Source: RUG334 sp045599645 (GTDB taxonomy: Bacteria; Muiribacteriota; Ozemobacteria; Ozemobacterales; Ozemobacteraceae). From it: 64,000 nucleotides of DNA. The notes under the pieces were generated by a model that was given only the letters and a program-made list of their open reading frames with translations, did no database searches and was not told the DNA's origin. Shown here in pieces: positions 25,297 through 33,613 of this stretch. The translations under genes and the position numbers were made by a program. Position 1 is the first letter of the stretch; each line of letters opens with the position of its first letter. The stretch is from assembly GCA_045599645.1 (NCBI GenBank), contig JAZRWI010000004.1, forward strand, positions 124,001 to 188,000, in the 5' to 3' direction.

Positions 25297-26637
25297 ATGA
25301 TTAAGAAAAATGTAGATATGTTGCATGGTTCCCTCTGGGACAAAATTTTAATGTATGCAATACCACTGGCTGTTACCGGTATTTTGCAGCAATTGTTTAA
25401 TGCTGCCGACATTGCTGTTGTAGGTCGTTTCCGCGGTCCGGACGCGATGGCAGCAGTTGGAAGCAATGCCCCTCTTATCAATATTCTTATTAATCTTTTT
25501 GTTGGCGTAGCATTAGGAACGAACGTTATCATAGCAAATTCAATAGGCTCTGGAGATTTTCGCAGAGCCAGGCATTGCGTTCATACTTCATTAATGTTTG
25601 CAGTATTCGGTGGCCTCTTCCTTACAGTTGTAGGCGAACTAATAGCAAATCAGGCGATTAGTTTAATGGGAGTCCCGCCAGAATGCTTCAGTCAGGCAGT
25701 TTTATATTTAAGAATATATTTTATAGGAATGCCTGTCATTCTTTTATATAACTATGAAGCAGCAGTATATCGTGCTATCGGTGATACTCAGACTCCTTTC
25801 TGGGCATTGCTTATCTCCGGTATAGTCAATGTAGTATTGAATCTGGCACTTGTTTGTGGCTGTAATATGGGTGTTGACGGTGTTGCAATAGCAACTGTTG
25901 TTTCCAATGTTATCAGTTCACTCTACCTTCTTAATGGTTTATCTAAGATTGATGGCCCAACAAGAATTTATTTTGACCAATTCAAATTCAATAAGCCTGT
26001 TTTTATAAGAATGATAAGAATAGGCCTCCCAGCTGGTTTGCAGGGAATGATGTTCTCATTGTCGAACCTGGTCATTCAATCTTCAATTAACAGCCTGGGT
26101 CCAACAACAATGGCTGGTTCTGCAGCAGCCTTAAATCTTGAAATATTTGCTTTTTATGTATTAAGTTCCTTTGGACAATCCTGCACAAGCTTTGTTGGGC
26201 AGAATAGCGGCGCAAAACAATATGATAGATGTCATAGAATACTTTATATCTGCTTTGCATATAGCTACATTTTCACTTTTATTATTTCCTTTATATTGCT
26301 GTATTTCTACAGGGAATTGCTTGGAATTTTCTGTCAGACAGAATCAGTTATTCTAACTGGTAAGGTTAGATTGATATGGTTAGCCTTCGCCTTCATTTTT
26401 TCTGTAGTCCAGGATATTTTTTCTAACTATCTCAGAGGCTTCGGTCTTTCATTAGGCCCGGCACTATTATCATTATTCTGTATTTGCGGTTTCAGAATCA
26501 TCTGGATAATGACTGTATTTAAAAAGTTTCCAAACTTCTCAACAGTTATGCAATCATACCCAATAAGCTTAGGATTAGCTTCTCTTGCTATAGTTACACT
26601 CTGTTATTTTCAAAGTAAAAGCGGCAAATTGAAATAG
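25297..26637 (+). CDS. MATE-family multidrug/metabolite efflux protein
   Basis: The protein has about 446 residues with roughly 12 membrane helices, the MATE fold. The N-terminal motif G-S-L-W-D-K-I-L-M-Y-A-I-P-L, the segment N-A-A-D-I-A-V-V-G-R-F and the second-half repeat G-L-P-A-G-L-Q-G-M-M-F-S are diagnostic, as is F-V-G-Q-N-S-G-A. It should export organic cations or metabolites across the inner membrane using a Na+ or H+ gradient. The ATG at 25297 has AGGCG eight bases upstream; an in-frame ATG at 25282 lacks a ribosome binding site. The substrate is unknown. The gene is monocistronic in appearance. Confidence 0.9.
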   Translation: MIKKNVDMLHGSLWDKILMYAIPLAVTGILQQLFNAADIAVVGRFRGPDAMAAVGSNAPLINILINLFVGVALGTNVIIANSIGSGDFRRARHCVHTSLMFAVFGGLFLTVVGELIANQAISLMGVPPECFSQAVLYLRIYFIGMPVILLYNYEAAVYRAIGDTQTPFWALLISGIVNVVLNLALVCGCNMGVDGVAIATVVSNVISSLYLLNGLSKIDGPTRIYFDQFKFNKPVFIRMIRIGLPAGLQGMMFSLSNLVIQSSINSLGPTTMAGSAAALNLEIFAFYVLSSFGQSCTSFVGQNSGAKQYDRCHRILYICFAYSYIFTFIISFILLYFYRELLGIFCQTESVILTGKVRLIWLAFAFIFSVVQDIFSNYLRGFGLSLGPALLSLFCICGFRIIWIMTVFKKFPNFSTVMQSYPISLGLASLAIVTLCYFQSKSGKLK

Positions 26638-26655
26638 GGTATAAGTAAGATTATT

Positions 26656-26684
26656 TTGATAAAAATTAATTAATGTGGTAAATT
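26656..26684 (+). promoter_or_regulatory. Promoter directly before the radical SAM fusion gene
   Basis: TTGATA (26656-26661) and TAAATT (26679-26684) are spaced by 17 bases. Transcription would start at about the ATG (26691), which lacks a ribosome binding site, so a leaderless mRNA is possible. Confidence 0.45.
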
Positions 26685-26690
26685 GGTTGT

Positions 26691-28142
26691 ATGAATGACT
26701 GTGTATCAATATCTTATATATTAAGTTCTTATATTGCACTGACTCGCACCTGCCGCCAGAGCTGTGATTACTGTTGCTTTCAAAAAGAAGACGACCCTCT
26801 TCTCGAACCAGATGAAATAATTACTCAGCTCCAGCATTTATCAAAGCAGGGTGCAACAGAAGTGGTATTTGCTGCAGGTGAAAATCCACAGGAATTCCCA
26901 CATATACTGATCCAACTAGCTAAATTCGGATATACATCTTTTGCAGAATATGTAAATCAAGCAATAAAAGAAGCATTGGCATTGAATTTGATGCCTGTTC
27001 TTGAGATTGGCTACCTGGATTCATTCACCTTAGAAAGATTTTACAAATCAGGTTGTTCTATCAGAGCTAATCTGGTATCAGCAAATCTTGAAAATGAAGG
27101 TGAAGCCCTTAGTTCATCAAAGAGCATTAACCCCGCAACTGGCAAAGCTTTTGTAGAATCTCTTCACAATAACCAAATACCATACACTTTGTGTTTTAAA
27201 GTTGGTATAGGTGAAATAGAGCAACAAAGAATAAGCTTTATAAAAGAAATTGGTCAGTTCTGTGGAGCCGACCCATTTCTTCAAGATATTAGAATAGTTC
27301 CATTCCAGCCTTCTCAGTGCTGTAAAATGTTTTCAAGACCACCTTTAAGCTTTGAAAGCATTGCAAAGGTAGTTGAAACAGCAAGAGAAGCTTTCCCTGT
27401 TCATCATATTTCCATACCTGCTAATCTATTTAGCCGGTATCCGGAAATGATTGAAAGAGGTTTGAACGATTTGGGTTCTCTTCCAGTATTTTCTGGCGAC
27501 ATATTAAATCCATCATTTGAAGTTCCAAATGTTGAAACTATAAAAGCCAGACTAAGAGAAAAGAATTACCATCTATATGAACGTGGAACTCTTTCCACTC
27601 CAGCAGTTTTGAACAGACCAGAATGTTATTCTGCTGTCTGCGCTACCAGAGCCCTGATTGAAAAACGTAATTCTGCTGTTATTAGCTTGATTGATAATGA
27701 TCACTGCTTTGTATGTGGTCATAAGAATGATTTTGGTCTCCATATTCCGATAAAGGAATTTATTAAAGGAAACAGTGTTACATTTACCTGGACTCCAGGC
27801 CCGAATCATCAAAGCTATGCAGGAATCACTCATGGTGGGATTCTAGCTACGCTCTTAGACGAAGCTATGGGCTATGCAGCTATGGGTGAAGGCTTAGCAC
27901 GTAAAATAGTCACTCTTGAATATACATTAAATTACAGACACCCCACCCCAACTGGTTTACCATTAAAGGTGGTTACTACAGTTTCCGGCCAGAGGCGTCA
28001 GATAATAATGACACGCGGCACAATACTAGCACCAGATGGAACAGTACTAGTGGAAGCAACAGGCAAATTCTATGAAATTGTAAACGCTGAAAATTTACCA
28101 AAGGAAGAAATCAGGAATGAAACTAAACAATCTGCCAATTAA
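26691..28142 (+). CDS. CofG-like radical SAM protein fused to a hot-dog thioesterase
   Basis: The protein has 483 residues. Residues 10-335 resemble CofG, the radical SAM half of FO (deazaflavin) synthase. The [4Fe-4S] motif is C-x3-C-x2-C at Cys21, Cys25 and Cys28 (T-R-T-C-R-Q-S-C-D-Y-C). E-V-V-F-A-A-G-E-N-P-Q takes the place of the CofG A-L-F-x-x-G-E-x-P-E segment, and the late motif G-L-N-D-L-G-S-L is present. Residues about 345-465 form a PaaI/4HBT thioesterase domain: H-C-F-V-C-G-x-x-N-x-x-G-L, then H-G-G-I-L-A-T-L-L-D-E-A-M-G. No CofH or other F420 gene is visible. The joint role is unknown. An 80-residue protein overlaps its 3' end. Confidence 0.85.
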   Translation: MNDCVSISYILSSYIALTRTCRQSCDYCCFQKEDDPLLEPDEIITQLQHLSKQGATEVVFAAGENPQEFPHILIQLAKFGYTSFAEYVNQAIKEALALNLMPVLEIGYLDSFTLERFYKSGCSIRANLVSANLENEGEALSSSKSINPATGKAFVESLHNNQIPYTLCFKVGIGEIEQQRISFIKEIGQFCGADPFLQDIRIVPFQPSQCCKMFSRPPLSFESIAKVVETAREAFPVHHISIPANLFSRYPEMIERGLNDLGSLPVFSGDILNPSFEVPNVETIKARLREKNYHLYERGTLSTPAVLNRPECYSAVCATRALIEKRNSAVISLIDNDHCFVCGHKNDFGLHIPIKEFIKGNSVTFTWTPGPNHQSYAGITHGGILATLLDEAMGYAAMGEGLARKIVTLEYTLNYRHPTPTGLPLKVVTTVSGQRRQIIMTRGTILAPDGTVLVEATGKFYEIVNAENLPKEEIRNETKQSAN

Positions 28143-28359
28143 AATTGTAGCGCATACTCGCCACTACATTATAACAGGCACTTATAATCTTACCGAAGAC
28201 AGCCGTCTGACAGACGTGCTTAATTCTAAGGAAGGTAACAGAATGTTTCTTCCTATTAGTGACGCCAAGGTTACCAGCACCCTAACTGCTGATGTGACTA
28301 ATGTTCCATTTTTATCTTTGAATAAAGACGCTATTGAAATTATATACGAAGAAAAGTAA
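28117..28359 (+). CDS. Small conserved-looking protein of unknown function
   Basis: This 80-residue protein starts inside the last 26 bases of the radical SAM fusion gene, so translation is probably coupled. The pattern I-T-G-T-Y-N-L-T-E-D-S-R-L-T-D-V-L-N-S, then F-L-P-I-S-D-A-K-V and a final beta strand, looks like a small beta-rich protein family whose members start with a strand and 'R-L-x-D-x-L-N'. I do not recognise its function. Context ties it to the fusion protein and to the following 5'-nucleotidase. Confidence 0.7.
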   Translation: MKLNNLPIKIVAHTRHYIITGTYNLTEDSRLTDVLNSKEGNRMFLPISDAKVTSTLTADVTNVPFLSLNKDAIEIIYEEK

Positions 28360-28375
28360 CAGGATAGGTCAAGGA

Positions 28376-30028
28376 ATGCTTAATAATATGTTAAAGAAAA
28401 CATCTACTACCCTCTTAGCTGGTTTGTTTGGATTTATGATGGCAGCCAATGCAAACGCTGCAGAATTCGTAATATTTCATACAAGCGACGTTCATGGCTC
28501 TATCAATGCTCATGACGACCCATCTTCAAAAGCAGATAATAAGCCATTGTTAGGTGGCTATGCAATTTTGCAGAAGCTTATAAAAGATTATAAAGATAAA
28601 GCAGAATTCAAAGGCGCACGCTTCATGTATTTCGATAGCGGCGACTTTTTCCAGGGCACTCCAATAGTTGACCGTACTAAGGGTGGAGTAATGATTGATA
28701 TGTTAAACAATCTTGGTGCAAACGGCACAACCCTTGGCAACCATGAATTCGACTATTCATATGAAAATCTTCAGGAAAAAATGAAGCAGAAAAAGTTCCC
28801 AGTTCTTTGCTGTAATGCTTTTGACAAGAGAACAGGTGAACTTCTTTCATTTGCCACTGAATATGCAGTATTTGCTCATCAGGGTGTTAAATTAGGTGTT
28901 ATTGGTGTTGATACCCCTGAAACCAAATGGATATCATTTGAAAAGAATGTAGAAAATATTGAATTCCGTGACCCGGTTCCGATAGCTACAGAACTCGCCA
29001 AGAAGCTAAGAAATAATGGCTGTGATTTTGTTATAATGCTTTCTCATCTTGGTATTAACAGCGATATCGAATTCCTGAAAAAAGCAGAAGGAATTGATAT
29101 GATTCTGGGTGGTCACACTCACGTTGTAAAAAAAGACTTCGTTTATGCAGGTCCGAATAATACACCAATAGTTCACAGTGGTTGTAACTGCGAACAGGCT
29201 TCTGTTGTTACAATTAACATTGATGGAGTAAACAAGCCTGAATTATCAGTAAAATCTGTTCCCCTTTTCCAGAAGGATATAGGTGAAGATGGTTTTATTA
29301 AGAATTTAAGTGAAGACTATTTAAAAGATCTTAGAGCAGAAATGACCAAGGTTCTTTGCGAGAACAAGGTTAATCTTTATCGTGGTGTAGCAGGTGGCAA
29401 CGTTCCAGCCGGTTTCCTGATGGCTGACGCAATGAGAATTTATGGTAAGGCTGACGTTGCATTTGTTAACTTTGGTGGTTGCCGAAAGAGCATTTTTAAA
29501 GGTAAAGTTACAGTTGAAGATATATTTATGGTTCAGCCTTTTGAAAATGCTTTGGAAATCATAACCATGACAGGTAAAGACCTCAAGCGCATTTACGAAT
29601 TGTCTATTTCTGTTCCAACAGTTAAATTAAGCGAAGATGAAAAGGCATTCTGCCTGGAACAGGAAAACACTGTTGTTGACGGCATCAGACTTGAAGTTGG
29701 TGCAGGATATGGTTATTTAGTTCCGTCAGGAATCAAAGTCCATATTGATATCAGAAAGCCAGCAATGCAGCGTATCATCAAGATGACTGACATGAATGGC
29801 GTAGAAATTGACGACAACAAAACCTATAAGGTTGCATTCAATGACTTCCTTTGCGATGGCGGTGACGGCTTTGCAGAATTGAAGCAATTCCCGGAAAGCT
29901 CAAAAGAACTTACTGATATTCTTGTCAGAGACGCACTTATAAGATATGTCGAAGACCTCAAGGTAATTGATAAGGTTCCAGAAGACCGCGTTTTTAATGC
30001 TGCTCTTTCTGAAGAACATCTTGAATAA
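28376..30028 (+). CDS. Secreted 5'-nucleotidase/2',3'-cyclic phosphodiesterase (UshA family)
   Basis: The protein has about 550 residues with a signal peptide ending near A-N-A-A-E. The metallophosphoesterase motifs are in order: H-T-S-D-V-H-G, D-S-G-D-F-F-Q-G-T-P, G-N-H-E-F-D-Y, L-S-H-L-G and G-G-H-T-H. The C-terminal 5'-nucleotidase domain follows, with F-V-N-F-G-G-C-R and the N-D-F-L-C-D-G-G-D-G-F substrate segment. It should hydrolyse nucleotides in the periplasm for salvage. An ATG at 28388 is also possible, and one at 28334 would overlap the previous gene. The stop overlaps the rlmE start by one base (TAATG), so the two are co-expressed. Confidence 0.9.
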   Translation: MLNNMLKKTSTTLLAGLFGFMMAANANAAEFVIFHTSDVHGSINAHDDPSSKADNKPLLGGYAILQKLIKDYKDKAEFKGARFMYFDSGDFFQGTPIVDRTKGGVMIDMLNNLGANGTTLGNHEFDYSYENLQEKMKQKKFPVLCCNAFDKRTGELLSFATEYAVFAHQGVKLGVIGVDTPETKWISFEKNVENIEFRDPVPIATELAKKLRNNGCDFVIMLSHLGINSDIEFLKKAEGIDMILGGHTHVVKKDFVYAGPNNTPIVHSGCNCEQASVVTINIDGVNKPELSVKSVPLFQKDIGEDGFIKNLSEDYLKDLRAEMTKVLCENKVNLYRGVAGGNVPAGFLMADAMRIYGKADVAFVNFGGCRKSIFKGKVTVEDIFMVQPFENALEIITMTGKDLKRIYELSISVPTVKLSEDEKAFCLEQENTVVDGIRLEVGAGYGYLVPSGIKVHIDIRKPAMQRIIKMTDMNGVEIDDNKTYKVAFNDFLCDGGDGFAELKQFPESSKELTDILVRDALIRYVEDLKVIDKVPEDRVFNAALSEEHLE

Positions 30029-30669
30029 TGTCCAACAAAGCCTGGTTTCAAAATAGATTAAACGATCATTATCTGCTCAAATCAAGAGCAGATTCTTATC
30101 GTTCTCGCGCTGCCTATAAGCTTGAAGAACTAGACCAGAAATATAAGCTTATCAAGCCAGGTGCTAAAATACTTGATCTTGGCGCAGCTCCTGGCAGCTG
30201 GTCTCAGTATGCACTTCGCAAAACAGGCGGGAAAGCAAAGATTATTGCCATAGATTTGTTAGATATAGAACCTATGGATAATGTCATCATAATCAAAGGT
30301 GATATCAGAGATCCGGAAAACCAGAAAAAAATATTGGAATTGGCTCCTAACGGTCTTGATTTAATCATGAGCGATATTGCACCAGACACTACTGGTGTTC
30401 ATTATGCAGATACTGAAAATTCATTTTTGCTTGTAAGCCTGGCCTTAGATATTGCAGAAAAGCTTCTAAAGCCTAAGGGAAATTTCGTAGCAAAAGTATT
30501 TGAAGGTGCTGAATATAACACACTGTTAAAGCGCACCAGAAGTCTTTTTGACTTTGCTAAGTCCTGTAATCCTAAAGCTTCACTTAACCGCAGTCGCGAA
30601 TTATTCATGGTTGCCCAAGGTTTTAAACTGGGACCGTTGGAAACACGTAAGAAGTCGGAAGTAGAATGA
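30028..30669 (+). CDS. rlmE: 23S rRNA (uridine-2'-O) methyltransferase
   Basis: This is a 213-residue RrmJ/FtsJ-type SAM methyltransferase. The SAM-binding motif is L-D-L-G-A-A-P-G-S-W-S-Q. The catalytic K-D-K-E set can be traced: Lys in R-A-A-Y-K-L, Asp in S-D-I-A-P-D, Lys in F-V-A-K-V-F-E-G and Glu in N-R-S-R-E-L-F. It methylates the 2'-OH of U2552 (E. coli numbering) in 23S rRNA, helping late assembly of the large subunit. It starts in the stop codon of the 5'-nucleotidase gene. The gap after it (30670-30927) holds a promoter and a CTCGG fragment. Confidence 0.93.
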   Translation: MSNKAWFQNRLNDHYLLKSRADSYRSRAAYKLEELDQKYKLIKPGAKILDLGAAPGSWSQYALRKTGGKAKIIAIDLLDIEPMDNVIIIKGDIRDPENQKKILELAPNGLDLIMSDIAPDTTGVHYADTENSFLLVSLALDIAEKLLKPKGNFVAKVFEGAEYNTLLKRTRSLFDFAKSCNPKASLNRSRELFMVAQGFKLGPLETRKKSEVE

Positions 30670-30845
30670 ATTAGCATACGGCCGATGAATGATCCGGCTT
30701 ATGGTTAGCACCGAATAATAGGATTAGGGCAGATAAACAGCCAAGCAGTCCATTTTTTTTGTCTCGGTAGTAGGTTAGTTTTTCTTCCCTTAACAGGCTT
30801 AGTTGCTTACTAGTTTTCCGACTTTTGACATTTTTATTTATACTA

Positions 30846-30874
30846 TTGACATTGATAAAAATTGAGTGTTATAT
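30846..30874 (+). promoter_or_regulatory. Promoter for the TGS-kinase gene
   Basis: A perfect TTGACA (30846-30851) and TTATAT (30869-30874) are separated by 17 bases; the gene starts at 30928 with AAAGGA before it. Confidence 0.6.
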
Positions 30875-30927
30875 GAAATTATAGTAGGGTAATTTCCCTC
30901 GTATACACATTTTGAAAAGGACTTAGA

Positions 30928-32634
30928 ATGACTGAAGAAAAATTTTTTAACACTGACAACGATTCCAACACTGTAGAAGTTACTGTTGTAAACGATGGTT
31001 CAGTGCATCAGCTTGAAAAAGGCAAATCAATATTTGAAATAGCAAAAACATTACCATTGGGCAGTGACAACCTTCCATTCATCTGTGCAAAAGTAAATAA
31101 TGAAGCTCTTGGTCTTGATTTTACACCTTCTATGAAATGTAAGGTTGAATTTCTTACCTATACTTCCAGTATTGGTAAAGACTGCTATAAGAGAAGTCTT
31201 GCATTTGTTCTTGCAAGAACTGTATTAGAATTATACCGCAACGCCAGATTGGTTATCGACCATGCTATAGGTAACGGTTTCTATTACGATTTATATACTG
31301 ATGTTCCAGTTTCAGAAAGACTTCTCTCTATTCTTATGAAGAGAATGAAGAAAATTGTAGATTCAGATGAACCATTTAAGAAGTTCACAATGACTACAGT
31401 TGAAGCAAAAGATTTATTCCTTCAGGAAGGTTATCCAGAAAAAGCCAGACTTCTTAAGAATGTCAACACAGAAAAAGTTGATATAGTCTCTTGCTGGAAA
31501 TACATCGACCTTGATTTCGGTCCAATGGTTCCATCTACTAGTTATCTCAAAGTATTTGACCTTAAGCAGTATTCTACTGGTTTTACACTTCTGTTCCCAG
31601 ATCCAAAGGATCCTTCAGTTCCATCACAGCCACGCAGACAGCCGAAGATTTTCTCTGCATACCGCGAAAGTAAAGAATGGGGCAGAATTCTAGAAGTAAA
31701 CAACGTTGGTCGTCTAAATGAAATTATTAAAGACGGCACCATTTCTGACTTTATTAAGACAACTGAAGCTCTTCACCAAAAGAAGATTCAGGCTATTGCA
31801 GACGAAATCTCTTCTCATCCTTCTGTAAGAATCGTTCTTATTGCAGGTCCGTCAAGCTCTGGTAAAACTACATTCAGTAAGCGCCTTTGCACAAGCCTTA
31901 TGGTAAATGGTCTGCGTCCTATCACCCTTTCACTAGACAACTATTTCGTAGGTAGAGACAAGACTCCGCTTGATGAAGACGGTGATTATGATTTTGAAGC
32001 ACTTGAAGCCCTCGATGTTCCGCTGTTTAATCAGAATATGTGTGAACTGCTCGAAGGTAAAGTTGCCCAGATTCCTGAATATGATTTCCACACTGGCAGC
32101 AGAAAAGAAAAAACCACTCCAATGCGCATCAATGATGACCAGATTGTAATCATTGAAGGTATCCATGGTTTGAATCCAAAGCTGACAGAATCAATTCCTT
32201 CTGACTCTAAGTTCAAGATTTACATCAGTGCCTTGACTCAGCTCGTTATCGATGATTACAACAGAATCGGAACAACAGATACACGCTTAATAAGAAGAAG
32301 CGTCAGAGATTCTAAGTATAGAAGTTATTCTGCAGAATCAACAATTTTACGTTGGCCATCTGTAAATAGAGGCGAAGTATTAAATATCTTCCCATATCAG
32401 GAATGTGCTGACGCAGTATTCAATTCTGCTATTCCATACGAATGGGCAGTATTGAGACCAATAGCAGAAAAACTGTTCTTGGAAATTACCCCAGAAAGTC
32501 CAGCATATGCACAGGCTAGACAGATTCTCAAGATTTTGTCTTTCTTCACTCCATTAGATGCTAAGACAGTAGAAGAAGTTCCACCAACTTCGATTCTTCG
32601 TGAATTCATTGGTGGTAGTTCTTTCCAATATTAA
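30928..32634 (+). CDS. TGS-domain nucleoside (uridine-type) kinase
   Basis: The protein has 568 residues. An N-terminal TGS domain (about 15-75) is followed by a threonyl-tRNA-synthetase-like second domain (about 80-240, with R-L-V-I-D-H-A-I-G-N-G-F-Y-Y-D). A P-loop kinase of the uridine kinase/phosphoribulokinase type (about 290-500) has Walker A A-G-P-S-S-S-G-K-T-T near residue 310 and S-L-D-N-Y-F after it. This architecture is known from several phyla, where it is annotated as nucleoside kinase; the true substrate of this branch is unsettled. The intact Walker A and D-N-Y-F motif support activity. A strong terminator follows. Confidence 0.88.
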   Translation: MTEEKFFNTDNDSNTVEVTVVNDGSVHQLEKGKSIFEIAKTLPLGSDNLPFICAKVNNEALGLDFTPSMKCKVEFLTYTSSIGKDCYKRSLAFVLARTVLELYRNARLVIDHAIGNGFYYDLYTDVPVSERLLSILMKRMKKIVDSDEPFKKFTMTTVEAKDLFLQEGYPEKARLLKNVNTEKVDIVSCWKYIDLDFGPMVPSTSYLKVFDLKQYSTGFTLLFPDPKDPSVPSQPRRQPKIFSAYRESKEWGRILEVNNVGRLNEIIKDGTISDFIKTTEALHQKKIQAIADEISSHPSVRIVLIAGPSSSGKTTFSKRLCTSLMVNGLRPITLSLDNYFVGRDKTPLDEDGDYDFEALEALDVPLFNQNMCELLEGKVAQIPEYDFHTGSRKEKTTPMRINDDQIVIIEGIHGLNPKLTESIPSDSKFKIYISALTQLVIDDYNRIGTTDTRLIRRSVRDSKYRSYSAESTILRWPSVNRGEVLNIFPYQECADAVFNSAIPYEWAVLRPIAEKLFLEITPESPAYAQARQILKILSFFTPLDAKTVEEVPPTSILREFIGGSSFQY

Positions 32635-32642
32635 AGCCCTCC

Positions 32643-32675
32643 AAAAAAGAACCCTCAAAAGAGGGTTCTTTTTTT
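32643..32675 (+). terminator. Strong intrinsic terminator
   Basis: AAGAACCCTC (32647-32656), loop AAAA, GAGGGTTCTT (32661-32670), then five more T. It ends the kinase gene. The next start is 12 bases past the T-run. Confidence 0.95.
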
Positions 32676-32686
32676 ATTTAACAAGC

Positions 32687-33553
32687 ATGAATCAATTAAA
32701 AACATTATTAGAAGAAGTATTAACAAAATTTCCTCCCAAAAATAGAATTTCAGCTGATCCAATACAATTTCAACGAAAATTCTTTGATTTGGGCCGAAGC
32801 ACAACCGAAGTAGAAGCTGTTGCTGTTTTCTCAGCAATGCTGTCATATGGTTCAGCAGCGCAATTTACAAAAAAAATTGCTGCAGTCTTAGATGCTTGCA
32901 ATGATGAATTCTTAAAGCTTATAACTAATAAACCTAATCCAGATTTCCCTTGGGTAGCCTATAGAATGAGCACAGCTGAAGAAATATCTGTTTTTGCCTA
33001 TTCAATAGGTAAAGTTATAAAAAAATACGGCAGCATAAAAGAAGCTTTCAAATCAGGCTATAACCAAAACAAACAAACGATTGAAGGCTTAGCTTCTCTG
33101 AGAAACGCAATTTACGATGAAGCAGAAAAGCAAATGTCTCCCCTTCCCCATGGAATTAAACATTTGTTACCAGACCCGATGGCAGGTGGAGCCTGTAAAA
33201 GATGGCATATGTTCCTTCGCTGGATGGTCAGAGGAGACGACGGAGTTGATACAGGCATCTGGAACGACATTGTTTCACCTTCTGAATTACTAATTCCATT
33301 AGATGTTCATATCAGTAAAATTAGTAGAAATCTTGGGCTCACTGACCGAAAAGCTGATGATTGGAAGACTTCCGTTGAGATTTCTGAAAAATTGAAAGAA
33401 TGTTGCCCAGAAGATCCAATAAAATATGATTTTGCACTTTGTCATTTAGGAATAGGAGGAAAATGTAGTCATGGGAAAGACCCCAAACTCTGCACCAAAT
33501 GCTTGTTATCTCCTATTTGTACTTTCGGGAATCAATCTAGAAAAACAAAGTAG
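32687..33553 (+). CDS. DUF2400 (TIGR02757) family protein
   Basis: The protein has about 288 residues from ATG 32687; the frame is open further upstream, but that part crosses the terminator. The pattern R-x-x-E-V-E-A-V-A-V-F-S-A-M-L-S-Y-G, the segment R-W-H-M-F-L-R-W-M-V-R and the late I-P-L-D-V-H-I-S-K are those of the DUF2400 family, which is related to HhH-GPD DNA glycosylases. Four Cys near the C-terminus (K-C-S-H-G-K, L-C-T-K-C, P-I-C) may hold a metal or Fe-S cluster as in endonuclease III. The function is unknown, possibly DNA repair. It is 60 bases upstream of pfaD on the same strand. Confidence 0.88.
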   Translation: MNQLKTLLEEVLTKFPPKNRISADPIQFQRKFFDLGRSTTEVEAVAVFSAMLSYGSAAQFTKKIAAVLDACNDEFLKLITNKPNPDFPWVAYRMSTAEEISVFAYSIGKVIKKYGSIKEAFKSGYNQNKQTIEGLASLRNAIYDEAEKQMSPLPHGIKHLLPDPMAGGACKRWHMFLRWMVRGDDGVDTGIWNDIVSPSELLIPLDVHISKISRNLGLTDRKADDWKTSVEISEKLKECCPEDPIKYDFALCHLGIGGKCSHGKDPKLCTKCLLSPICTFGNQSRKTK

Positions 33554-33613
33554 ACTAGACAAGACGCGGAAATTATGTTAAATAACCATTGGACAATTCC
33601 ATTGGAGGAAAAC

